Below are positions 55,762 to 62,793 of a DNA stretch of 64,000 nt, one piece after another (position 1 is the first letter of the stretch; every line of letters starts with the position of its first letter). The notes beneath the pieces are model-generated. The model did not search any database. It worked only from the letters and a program-made list of their open reading frames with translations, and had not been told where the DNA came from. The DNA comes from Allosphingosinicella vermicomposti. Lineage in GTDB: Bacteria > Pseudomonadota > Alphaproteobacteria > Sphingomonadales > Sphingomonadaceae. Where the stretch lies: assembly GCF_003012815.1 (NCBI RefSeq), contig NZ_PXYJ01000001.1, positions 496,001 through 560,000 of the forward strand. Reading direction: 5' to 3'. The position numbers were made by a program, and so were the translations under genes.

Positions 55762-56905
55762 CGCTCCGGCTCTTCGCGGATATCTTGACAGCTGGCAAGG
55801 CCGTAAGGGTGCGGCGATCTTCCAGCCAGCGGGCGATGATATTGGCGATGCGGGGAGCCGCCTGGCCGTCGCCAAAAGCCAGGGAAGGGACGGACATGCG
55901 GCGATAAAGCCGCGGGTTTTGGAACAGGCTGGTTACGGCCGCCACAATCTGATCGCTGCTCGTGCCAATGAGGCGTAGGTTGTCGGTTGCGAGCGCTTCC
56001 TGACGCTCCGTGGTTTTGCGCAGAACGAGGACCGGCTTGCCGAGCGCGGCGCCTTCCTCCTGAAGCCCGCCACTATCGGTGACAATTGCCCAAGATCGCG
56101 CCATGAGTTTGACCATCTCTTCATAAGGTAAAGGCGCGATGAGATCGATATTCGCCGCGTCACCCAAAACCTCGATGATCGGTTGTCGAACCTGAGGATT
56201 GCAGTGAAGTGGGAGTACGATCCGCACCGGCAAGCTGGCAGCAATGCGCTTTAGCGCAGCGCAGATGCGGGCTGTTGGCTCACCGCCATTTTCCTTGCGG
56301 TGGCACGTGACGAGAATGATCGGCCTATCCGCCATGGGTGGGGCGGAGGACATGGCCTTGCGAACGGCGAACAGTGCATCGATGCCCGTATTGCCAGTCA
56401 CATATATCCCGCCCTTGACGCGGTGATCGTGGGACAGATTTGCGGCAGCATCGGGTGTAGGGGCGAACAGAAGATCGGATAAGATGTCGATTGCGATGCG
56501 GTGGCCTTCCTCCGGCCAAGGGTGGCGCAGGTCGAAGGAGCGCAAGCCCGCTTCGACATGGCCCAACGGTACGCGCAGATTATGCGCGGCGACTGCCCCC
56601 GCTATGGCGCTGGTCGTGTCGCCGTGGACCAGCAGAAGATCGGGCCGGGACTGAAGCATTCGCCCGGTTAGTTGCGCGCGAAAGTGCCTGCGCAACGACC
56701 CCAGGCTGCAATCGATTGGGCGAGCGCGCGCAGTCGGAAGGGCTCCTACGGTATTCGGGAGCATGTCCGCCAGTCCATCATGCTGGCCAGTCAAGAGGAT
56801 CGTTTGACGAAATCCCAAATGATTCAAGGCAATAAGAATGGGTGCCATCTTAATCGCTTCGGGCCTGGTGCCGATCACCGATGCGATATGGAAAGTCCCG
56901 TCCAT
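55721..56905 (-). CDS. wecB: UDP-N-acetylglucosamine 2-epimerase (non-hydrolysing)
   Basis: This enzyme converts UDP-GlcNAc to UDP-ManNAc for surface polysaccharides. The 394-residue GT-B-fold protein shows GTRPEAIKMAPIL, HGDTTSA, HVEAGLRSFD, TCHRKEN, and IVTDSGGLQEEG with its conserved active-site residues. ATG 56905 is preceded by GGAGG, which is part of a perfect hairpin (56912-56948) followed by TTTTT. Its initiation may therefore be controlled. The C-terminus extends into the DAHP synthase start. Confidence 0.93.
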   Translation of the reverse strand: MDGTFHIASVIGTRPEAIKMAPILIALNHLGFRQTILLTGQHDGLADMLPNTVGALPTARARPIDCSLGSLRRHFRAQLTGRMLQSRPDLLLVHGDTTSAIAGAVAAHNLRVPLGHVEAGLRSFDLRHPWPEEGHRIAIDILSDLLFAPTPDAAANLSHDHRVKGGIYVTGNTGIDALFAVRKAMSSAPPMADRPIILVTCHRKENGGEPTARICAALKRIAASLPVRIVLPLHCNPQVRQPIIEVLGDAANIDLIAPLPYEEMVKLMARSWAIVTDSGGLQEEGAALGKPVLVLRKTTERQEALATDNLRLIGTSSDQIVAAVTSLFQNPRLYRRMSVPSLAFGDGQAAPRIANIIARWLEDRRTLTALPAVKISAKSRSDGEHMVPRELEAV

Positions 56906-56911
56906 GAAAAA

Positions 56912-56948
56912 CCTCCAAAACGAACTGGGAGTCAGTCCGTTTTGGAGG
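56912..56948 (-). promoter_or_regulatory. Hairpin that contains the wecB ribosome binding site
   Basis: On the minus strand CCTCCAAAACG pairs perfectly over 11 bp with CGTTTTGGAGG around a 15-nt loop. TTTTTC and the wecB ATG (56905) follow. The GGAGG ribosome binding site is the 3' side of the stem. The stem plus T-run also looks like an intrinsic terminator of the upstream cell-wall hydrolase transcript. Confidence 0.75.
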
Positions 56949-56992
56949 GAAATTCAGTCGATGATTTCGATATTTTATTACAGGTGATTGAT

Positions 56993-57688
56993 TCAGCTGT
57001 AAAAAATATGAGCGCCAATTTTTGCTACACGATTGAGCCGCCGCCCCCAAGATGGTGCGACATAATCGGCATGATACCATAAGACGTCCGATGTGAGGCC
57101 GCTTGCGAAGCGGGCGCTCGCCACATGGGCAATCCCCACTGCCTTGCGCCACGCTTCATTGCGCGGTGCAGCAGGAATATGGCCGCGCCGCACGAAGGAG
57201 AATTGCGCGGGCTGACGAACAACGGCGCAGAGCGAAGCGGGATAACGGCCCGACGCCGCACGGTTCAAAACGACGTTGGCGACCGCGAGCTGGCCTTCCA
57301 GCGGTTCGCCGCGCGCCTCATAATAGATTGCGCGCGCAAGACACTCCTTTTCGGCATCGATCGCTTCGAAGCCTGTATAGCTCGCGATCATCTGCTCAAG
57401 ATTGAGCGGTTGTGAGAAAGGCAGTGGCTGCGCCTGAATCTGCGCCGGATATTGTACACCGGGAAGCGCGGCTTTGATCGCGCGTCCCACGGCACGGAGG
57501 CCGCCAGATTGCTCAGGCGCGGGTGGCGTCGCCACAGGCGCGATCGTCGCGCTGGCGTGGTCAGTGTAGACCGGGACAGGCTGAGCCACGGCGTTTTCAC
57601 CGGCAATGGAAGGGGCGGCCGACGCGATGGCCGCAGCAAAGCCAAGGGAGGCCGCGGCAATGGCCGCAGTCCGGAAAATTGAAGTCAT
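56993..57688 (-). CDS. Cell-wall hydrolase, SleB (Hydrolase_2) family
   Basis: The 231-residue exported protein has a signal peptide (IAAASLGFAAAIASAAPSIAG), a Pro/Ala linker, and a C-terminal SleB-like catalytic domain with CLARAIYYEARGEPLEGQLA carrying the catalytic Glu, NVVLNRAASGRYP and FSFVRRG. Such lytic transglycosylase-like enzymes cleave peptidoglycan in non-sporulating Alphaproteobacteria too. The 5' region (57689-57954) holds no other gene that I can support. Confidence 0.9.
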   Translation of the reverse strand: MTSIFRTAAIAAASLGFAAAIASAAPSIAGENAVAQPVPVYTDHASATIAPVATPPAPEQSGGLRAVGRAIKAALPGVQYPAQIQAQPLPFSQPLNLEQMIASYTGFEAIDAEKECLARAIYYEARGEPLEGQLAVANVVLNRAASGRYPASLCAVVRQPAQFSFVRRGHIPAAPRNEAWRKAVGIAHVASARFASGLTSDVLWYHADYVAPSWGRRLNRVAKIGAHIFYS

Positions 57689-57954
57689 TCATGATCGCAA
57701 TTATGCGGCCGGCACTGCCCTAGGAACCGCCTTCGTCTGTCCGCGAAGGTCGCCTGCATCACCGTCCGTCTTGCTTATCGCCGCCCCCATGCGGCGAACC
57801 CGCTCGTTCAAATGCAGGTCGCACATCGCGGGTGGATCAAGCTGAGTCAACCAATGGTCGATTAAGGCGGGACGAGCCGTGCTGGTAGATCGATGGTGTG
57901 TGAAAAGGAGCGGAACATTAATAGCTTAACGACGTGCAAACGCCTGCATGTAGG

Positions 57955-58881
57955 TCAAACAGGCTTCGTGTTCAGCCAATTACGCCCACTTTCCAGCATC
58001 TTAATCCGCTTGGCGGCCATCGGCGCGACATATGCATTGCCACCCCGGGCCGCCGCTTCAAAAACCGCCAACCGTGCATCGATATCGCCTGCCGCTGAAG
58101 CCTGAGCGGAAACAGCCATCATCTGCACCCGCGCGCTTGGATGAAACCGCGCATAATGATCCAACAGTTCCTTGCCCTTGTCGCCGCCAAAATGCGCCGA
58201 GAGAGCGAGAAGCGGTTCGATCGTCAGCGTATTGACGATTTTCGATACCGCCCCGCTGTCCAAGTCGAAGCGATATTGATCGCGGTAATGCACGCCCGGA
58301 TTGGCTTCGAGGATGTTTATGGACATCGACATCGCATCGGCAGGAAGCTGGCGGTGCACATCCTTGTGCGCGCGATAGAGCATCACCTTACCCTGATCGA
58401 GGCGTGCTTTCTCGATAAATTTCAACTCAACCTTTTCGCCATCGTAACCGGCGGCGGACTCATAGTCGAATTCGTAATAGTCGCTCCAATATCCCGGACC
58501 GAGATAGCCTACTGTCAGGAATGAGAAATTGTGATCGTGGGCAACGTCGTAGAGAAAGGGCGCTGTGCCGCTATGCTTGATCACGCTATCGGTCAGCGCG
58601 GGCCAGAAATTCGCCCGCACGATAAATTCCGAGTCCCGATGCAGGATGATAACCTGACTGCTATATTCGTTGTTAGTCACCTGACCGTCGCAACGATCCT
58701 TAAGCTCCCCAACGACGAGATCGGTCAGGAATGTCCGGTTGTTAGCCAGCTTCTTCAGCAGCGGCCCCCAAGATGAAAAATTGTCCTCATCCCGTGGATC
58801 GAAGCGGCCGCCCTTGAGCGCGTCGACCAGATCGCCGAGCTCAATCTTCTCTTCTGAATCGGCATGGATCACGCGGGGCAT
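57955..58881 (-). CDS. Cupin/cysteine-dioxygenase-like protein, function unknown
   Basis: The 308-residue soluble protein starts MPRVIHADSEEKIELGD. A cupin-like core (about 75-195) includes VAHDHNFSFLTVGYLGPGYW with a His-x-His pair (115, 117) and a second His cluster YRAHKDVHRQLP (172, 176), consistent with a mononuclear metal site. A helical C-terminal part (about 215-305) looks like HEAT-type repeats (ARVQMMAVSAQASAAGD). I recall relatives in sphingomonads carrying a misleading transposase label; nothing here resembles a transposase. The ATG overlaps the stop of the HEAT-like gene (ATGA), so the two are translationally coupled. A peptide-modifying oxygenase is one possibility. Confidence 0.65.
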   Translation of the reverse strand: MPRVIHADSEEKIELGDLVDALKGGRFDPRDEDNFSSWGPLLKKLANNRTFLTDLVVGELKDRCDGQVTNNEYSSQVIILHRDSEFIVRANFWPALTDSVIKHSGTAPFLYDVAHDHNFSFLTVGYLGPGYWSDYYEFDYESAAGYDGEKVELKFIEKARLDQGKVMLYRAHKDVHRQLPADAMSMSINILEANPGVHYRDQYRFDLDSGAVSKIVNTLTIEPLLALSAHFGGDKGKELLDHYARFHPSARVQMMAVSAQASAAGDIDARLAVFEAAARGGNAYVAPMAAKRIKMLESGRNWLNTKPV

Positions 58882-59855
58882 CAGGCAATTCCCCTATCGC
58901 CATCGGGGAAAAAGGTTTCGAGCGTTTGGCGTGCTGCGTCGCGCACTTCTTCATGCGGATCTTCCAGCGCCAATCGGCGGAGATGCGGCAGCGCGGCTTC
59001 GGCGTTCAAAGCCAGGAACTCGCGCATTAAATGCCACCGGGTGAAAAAGGGCTGATTGGTCAGGAATTGCTCGATGAGGGGAACTGCATCGTCCCGGCCC
59101 ATCAAACGGAGCAAGGTCACCATCATCTGAACGCGTGAACTGACTTCGTCCGTCGCGGTCGCGCCCGCAAGGGCTCCGGTTTCCACATCATATTCGACGG
59201 CCAGCGGCGCACTGTCGATTTTGATCTGCGCTTGAAGCTGTACGATATCGGAAGACGCGTGTTCAATGATGAAGCTTTCCCGGCGACCATCTATCATCCA
59301 GACTTCGCCATCGCTCATTTGCCGCCTGCCGGTCATGCGCGGGCCCGCGGCTGTCCCAGCCGAAAAATCCGACCCAGCCTCCGGCGCTTCCCATAAAGAC
59401 AACAGGGCATTGCCCGATTTGAGGTAACGGTAGACAGTGACAATGCCCGGAAAACCAATCGTTCCCTTACCGCGATTGGCGACCTTCTTCGCAGCCAGGG
59501 CATCCGCGTTGATCACGTTTAACGTGATATCCAGGGGGCTGCTCTCAAACAGCACAATGCCAGTGCTAAGGTCGGTGCGCGGCGCTGAAAAAGGTGGGCT
59601 GAAGAATGGGTCGCCAGCAGCCTCCGCAATCAGATCATCGACCAGGGCCGTGATATCGGCATCCCGCTCCAGAAAGGCATGCGCAACGGCGAGCACAGCC
59701 TCAAACGACCCATTTGCCGCCGCGAGTTGCCGCTCCGTGTCCGTGTAAAGCGGATGCTGAATCCAGCGATTGGAAAAGGCGACAACGCGTTCATGAGTGG
59801 CGGCTTGACGCGCAGGATCGCTCAGCCATTCGTGCAATAGGCTCGTCGTGAACAT
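58881..59855 (-). CDS. HEAT-like repeat protein, function unknown
   Basis: The 324-residue soluble protein has an N-terminal helical domain (HEWLSDPARQAATHERVVAF), a middle beta-rich domain (about 105-225: GIVLFESSPLDITLNVINAD, GTIGFPGIVTVYRYL, MTGRRQMSDGEVWMIDGR), and C-terminal helical repeats (LPHLRRLALEDPHEEVRDAA). The beta domain may itself be cupin-like, which would make it a distant relative of the next gene. ATG 59855 has only a weak ribosome binding site. It lies 110 bp after the small peptide gene, separated by a strong stem-loop. No catalytic residues are certain. Confidence 0.65.
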   Translation of the reverse strand: MFTTSLLHEWLSDPARQAATHERVVAFSNRWIQHPLYTDTERQLAAANGSFEAVLAVAHAFLERDADITALVDDLIAEAAGDPFFSPPFSAPRTDLSTGIVLFESSPLDITLNVINADALAAKKVANRGKGTIGFPGIVTVYRYLKSGNALLSLWEAPEAGSDFSAGTAAGPRMTGRRQMSDGEVWMIDGRRESFIIEHASSDIVQLQAQIKIDSAPLAVEYDVETGALAGATATDEVSSRVQMMVTLLRLMGRDDAVPLIEQFLTNQPFFTRWHLMREFLALNAEAALPHLRRLALEDPHEEVRDAARQTLETFFPDGDRGIA

Positions 59856-59927
59856 AACATTATCTTAGCATAGCCAGCAGGCAGCTACAGGGGGTCGTCC
59901 AAGGGTTGGGGCGGGGACGATCATGCT

Positions 59928-59954
59928 GAGGGCGGCTCGTGGGGTGCCGCCCTC
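59928..59954 (-). terminator. Stem-loop between the peptide gene and the enzyme genes
   Basis: GAGGGCGGC (59928-59936) and GCCGCCCTC (59946-59954) form a perfect 9-bp GC-rich stem with a 9-nt loop. It begins 11 bp after the peptide stop codon. There is no T-run, so it is more likely an mRNA-processing or partial-termination element that would give more peptide mRNA than enzyme mRNA. Confidence 0.6.
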
Positions 59955-59965
59955 GCACGCACGAA

Positions 59966-60121
59966 TTACTTACCCTGCAAGTGCTGGCCGACGAGATATA
60001 CGCCAGCTGCGGCAATGATGCCTGCGCAGAACGGGCCAGCGACTTCGCGCTGCTTCGCCGAACCCTGGATTCCAACGCTGGTCTTGATTTCCGGCACGGA
60101 TGCGATGTCGATCTTGGTCAT
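59966..60121 (-). CDS. 51-residue peptide, candidate precursor (RiPP-like)
   Basis: A short frame starts at ATG 60121 after GAGGGAAATCAA. The product begins MTKIDIASVPEIKTSVGIQG, continues SAKQREVAGPFCAG and ends IIAAAGVYLVGQHLQGK. The first about 28 residues are charged and leader-like. The last about 22 are hydrophobic with a single Cys. Such a two-part layout, a strong ribosome binding site, a stem-loop directly after the gene and two uncharacterised putative enzymes downstream are all typical of a modified-peptide precursor. Alternatively it is a small membrane peptide (the IIAAAGVYLVG stretch could insert). No homologue is recalled. Confidence 0.6.
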   Translation of the reverse strand: MTKIDIASVPEIKTSVGIQGSAKQREVAGPFCAGIIAAAGVYLVGQHLQGK

Positions 60122-60399
60122 TTGATTTCCCTCGTAACTTCAGTGCTACTTCGGGGGTCGCGATGGTCTCGGCTTGGCCAAAAGCCGTCAACCGACTTGC
60201 ATTCTGTTTTCGCCTCATGGCGAGAGCTGAACACCGTCCGGACAGGTAGATTCTCTCTTCCCCCAAAGCGCTTAGTCCCGGCGAAATTAAAAACCTGTCG
60301 CTATGGTAAAAAAAAATTTTACCAAGAATGGAAATGGTTCAGTTTTCAGAGGAAATTAGCATGTCGGGATGGGTCAATCGGGGGTGAAAACGGCAAAGC
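60122..60399. other. AT-rich intergenic region with an 8-bp inverted repeat
   Basis: TGGTAAAA (60302-60309), five A, and TTTTACCA (60315-60322) form a perfect inverted repeat in the leader between the membrane-protein gene and the peptide gene. On the minus strand GGTTGACGG (about 60195) is a possible -35 for the peptide gene, but no clear -10 follows. It could also be the 3' end of the sigma-factor transcript. Confidence 0.5.
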
Positions 60400-61032
60400 T
60401 CAGCTCTGCGGTTCGGCAAGTTCATCAAGTCGCGCCTCTCGCAGATATTGCTCCTGTCGCTCTCTTAGATGATCGAGTTCGCGCTGGATGTCGCGATGAG
60501 CCTTCAGGAAGAAGGCGAACAGGCCACCCAGAACAAATATGGTCGCGATGCCAGGGCGTGTTAGCGGCGAGGCGTGGAGGAGAAGGACGTTGAGAATATC
60601 GTCCAGATTGCGCTTCTCCATGGCATGGAGGGTCATGATTCCCAGAACATATCCGGGGACAATCAGCCACAAGCCGAAGCGCGACCGCCGCAAGCGAAGG
60701 TCGGCGCTCCTGATCGCATTATCGAGCAGGGTTGAACGATCGCTCGTGTCGACCAAGAGTGCAATTTTCGTCAGCGTGTAGCGGCGCCAGGACGACCAGA
60801 TCAGGACGACGATCAGCAAAGTCACGGTAAACAGAACCGCCGGTGCCGGCGTCAGGATAAGCCCGGCGGCAAGGGCGAGCATCACGATAACCCCGCCGCC
60901 AATTTCCAGCTGTTGCATAAGCCGGGCGCGCCGGCTCGTGCGCCGGGCAAGCGCCTCCAGCGCCGCCTGCTCCTCAGGCGACGGCTCATCTCGCCACAGA
61001 GCGGCGAAATCGTCGAATTCCTCCCCCGTCAC
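60400..61032 (-). CDS. Membrane protein coupled to an ECF sigma factor (candidate anti-sigma)
   Basis: The 210-residue protein has a soluble N-terminus (about 1-42: EEFDDFAALWRDEPSPEEQ) and two closely spaced helices (about 45-82). A middle region (TSDRSTLLDNAIRSADLRLRR) is followed by two more helices (about 122-140 and 163-178) and a coiled-coil tail (REARLDELAEPQ). No zinc-binding anti-sigma motif is seen. Its GTG start overlaps the sigma gene stop (GTGA), and this coupling plus topology is the evidence for an anti-sigma role. Confidence 0.65.
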   Translation of the reverse strand: MTGEEFDDFAALWRDEPSPEEQAALEALARRTSRRARLMQQLEIGGGVIVMLALAAGLILTPAPAVLFTVTLLIVVLIWSSWRRYTLTKIALLVDTSDRSTLLDNAIRSADLRLRRSRFGLWLIVPGYVLGIMTLHAMEKRNLDDILNVLLLHASPLTRPGIATIFVLGGLFAFFLKAHRDIQRELDHLRERQEQYLREARLDELAEPQS

Positions 61033-61538
61033 GACCTTTTCCCTATAATGGCTTTAAGCGTCGTTTTAGCCCGCTGGCAGCGAAGCATCGCGGCATTGGC
61101 CGTGATGCCCAGCATGTCCGCCATTTCACCGTAACTGAACCCCTCCAGGGACAATACTATGGCTTCCCTCTGTGGAAGTGGCAATTGCTGGATCGATTCC
61201 ACAAGGTGCTTCTTCATGTCGTTTTCGAGAGCGATTTCGTCCGGTGCGGGGTTCCGCGCCACGAGATCGTCGGGAAGGTCCACATGCCTTGGCTCCCTGG
61301 CCCTCTTTGTCACGTGGGAAATGGACCGTTTCTGAGCAATGCTCGCAACAAAGGCCTTCAACGTGGATTCTTCCCGGAATGAGGGTAGAGCCAGCCAGAT
61401 GGCGAGCATGATGTCCTGAATAAGTTCGCGGCGCAGGGCATGGTCAGCCTCGTAAGACAGCGCGATGCGAGAGATGAGGCCGGAGCAGGTCTTGGAAACG
61501 TCCTTGAACAAAAGTTCTGTGGACTTCGCTTCGCTCAT
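61029..61538 (-). CDS. ECF-type sigma-70 family sigma factor
   Basis: The 169-residue protein has region 2 (RRELIQDIMLAIWLALPSFREESTLKAFVASIAQKR; the part LIQDIMLAIWLALPSF is diagnostic) and region 4 (LPLPQREAIVLSLEGFSYGEMADMLGITANAAMLRCQRAKTTL, with a helix-turn-helix in its second half). ATG 61538 is preferred within a longer open frame. It overlaps the membrane-protein gene and is upstream of the peptide genes on the same strand, so it may control them. It is divergent from the phosphotransferase gene. Confidence 0.88.
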   Translation of the reverse strand: MSEAKSTELLFKDVSKTCSGLISRIALSYEADHALRRELIQDIMLAIWLALPSFREESTLKAFVASIAQKRSISHVTKRAREPRHVDLPDDLVARNPAPDEIALENDMKKHLVESIQQLPLPQREAIVLSLEGFSYGEMADMLGITANAAMLRCQRAKTTLKAIIGKRS

Positions 61539-61636
61539 TGCCAGACCTGACGCGCGCACAACCCGCTTGCGCGCGCTGGATTTTCCCCGGATGCTGCCAT
61601 TTCGTCTGTCATACCGCCGGAGAAATGAGGTGGCCC

Positions 61637-62701
61637 GTGAGTAGGAGCGTCGAGAATAGCGGCACCGCCGAAGTTCGCAACGCGCATCGCTTCGACCCAT
61701 TACGGCTCGAAAAGTGGATGAAAGGTAAAGTTGCGGGCTTTTCAGGACCGCTCACTGTTCTTCAGTTCAAAGGCGGGCAATCGAATCCTACTTACCGCTT
61801 GGATACGCCCGGCTGTTCCTATGTTCTGCGACGCAAGCCTCCGGGCACTTTGTTGCCTGGCGCCCATGCGGTGGACCGCGAATATCGCGTGATCAGCGCG
61901 CTGGCAGGCGAGGGTTTTCCCGTAGCGGAACCACTCGGCTTTTGTGCCGATCCGGATGTGATTGGCACCGAATTTTATGTGATGGCCCTCGTCGAGGGCC
62001 GCATTTTCTGGGACTCGGCCTTTCCGGACGTCGCGCACGACGAGCGCCCCCTCTACTTCGATGCGATGAACGAGACCATTGCCCGGCTCCATAGCCTCGA
62101 TCCGGAGGCGATCGGCCTTGGCGATTTCGGCAAGCCCGGCAACTATTTCGAGCGGCAGATCGGGCGCTGGGCGAAGCAGTATATTGGCGACGCCGAAGCG
62201 GGGCGGGTGGCATCCATGGACAGGCTCGTCGAATGGCTGCCCGCCAACATTCCGCCGGGAGAAGATGAGGCTCGGATCGTCCACGGCGACTTTCGCTGCG
62301 ACAATATGATCTTCCATCCGGGCGAGCCGAGAGTGCTGGCGGTCCTCGATTGGGAGCTTTCAACGCTCGGCCACCCGCTCGCGGACTTCGCCTATCATCT
62401 GATGATGTACCGCATGCCCGCGGGCATTACGGCGGGCCTCGCGGGCCTGGACCTTGCCGCGCTCAACATCCCTTCCGAAGCGGATTATGTCGCCGCTTAC
62501 TGCCGCCGCACCGGGCGCGCGGGTATTCCGCATCTCGATTTTTACATCGCTTTCAACATGTTTCGTCTCGCCGCGATCATTCATGGCATCAAGGGTCGAA
62601 TGGTGCGCGGCACCGCGTCTTCGGCTCATGCGGCCAAGGCCGTGGAGGGCCTGGAGCCGCTTGCCGATCTTGCCTGGGCGCAGGCGATGCGGGCGGCATA
62701 A
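61637..62701 (+). CDS. Phosphotransferase family protein (APH/ACAD10-like)
   Basis: The 354-residue protein has an aminoglycoside-phosphotransferase-like kinase fold: FKGGQSNPTYRL, YVLRRKPPG with the ATP-contacting Lys, the catalytic loop HGDFRCDNMIFH and the metal-binding Asp in LDWELSTLGHPLADFAY. It is the type found beside acyl-CoA dehydrogenases and resembles the kinase part of ACAD10/11, which phosphorylates hydroxyacyl-CoA. GTG 61637 follows GAGGTGG; ATG 61625 is also possible. Confidence 0.88.
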   Translation: MSRSVENSGTAEVRNAHRFDPLRLEKWMKGKVAGFSGPLTVLQFKGGQSNPTYRLDTPGCSYVLRRKPPGTLLPGAHAVDREYRVISALAGEGFPVAEPLGFCADPDVIGTEFYVMALVEGRIFWDSAFPDVAHDERPLYFDAMNETIARLHSLDPEAIGLGDFGKPGNYFERQIGRWAKQYIGDAEAGRVASMDRLVEWLPANIPPGEDEARIVHGDFRCDNMIFHPGEPRVLAVLDWELSTLGHPLADFAYHLMMYRMPAGITAGLAGLDLAALNIPSEADYVAAYCRRTGRAGIPHLDFYIAFNMFRLAAIIHGIKGRMVRGTASSAHAAKAVEGLEPLADLAWAQAMRAA

Positions 62702-62793
62702 GATATGTTGTAACCCGTTCAGGCTTGTTCCTATAGTAAGGGCATCGACGCCGCGCGCGGGGAGCCTCTCGCGGCACCATTGGGAGATAGATT

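Noticed and set aside
57689-57954. Small genes in the gap between the cell-wall hydrolase and the cupin-like gene
   Set aside because: Short frames here lack ribosome binding sites and family patterns; the region most likely holds promoters.
57955-58881. Transposase (a label I recall on relatives of this gene)
   Set aside because: No DDE, HUH or serine/tyrosine recombinase motif, no terminal repeats and no target duplication. The core is cupin-like.
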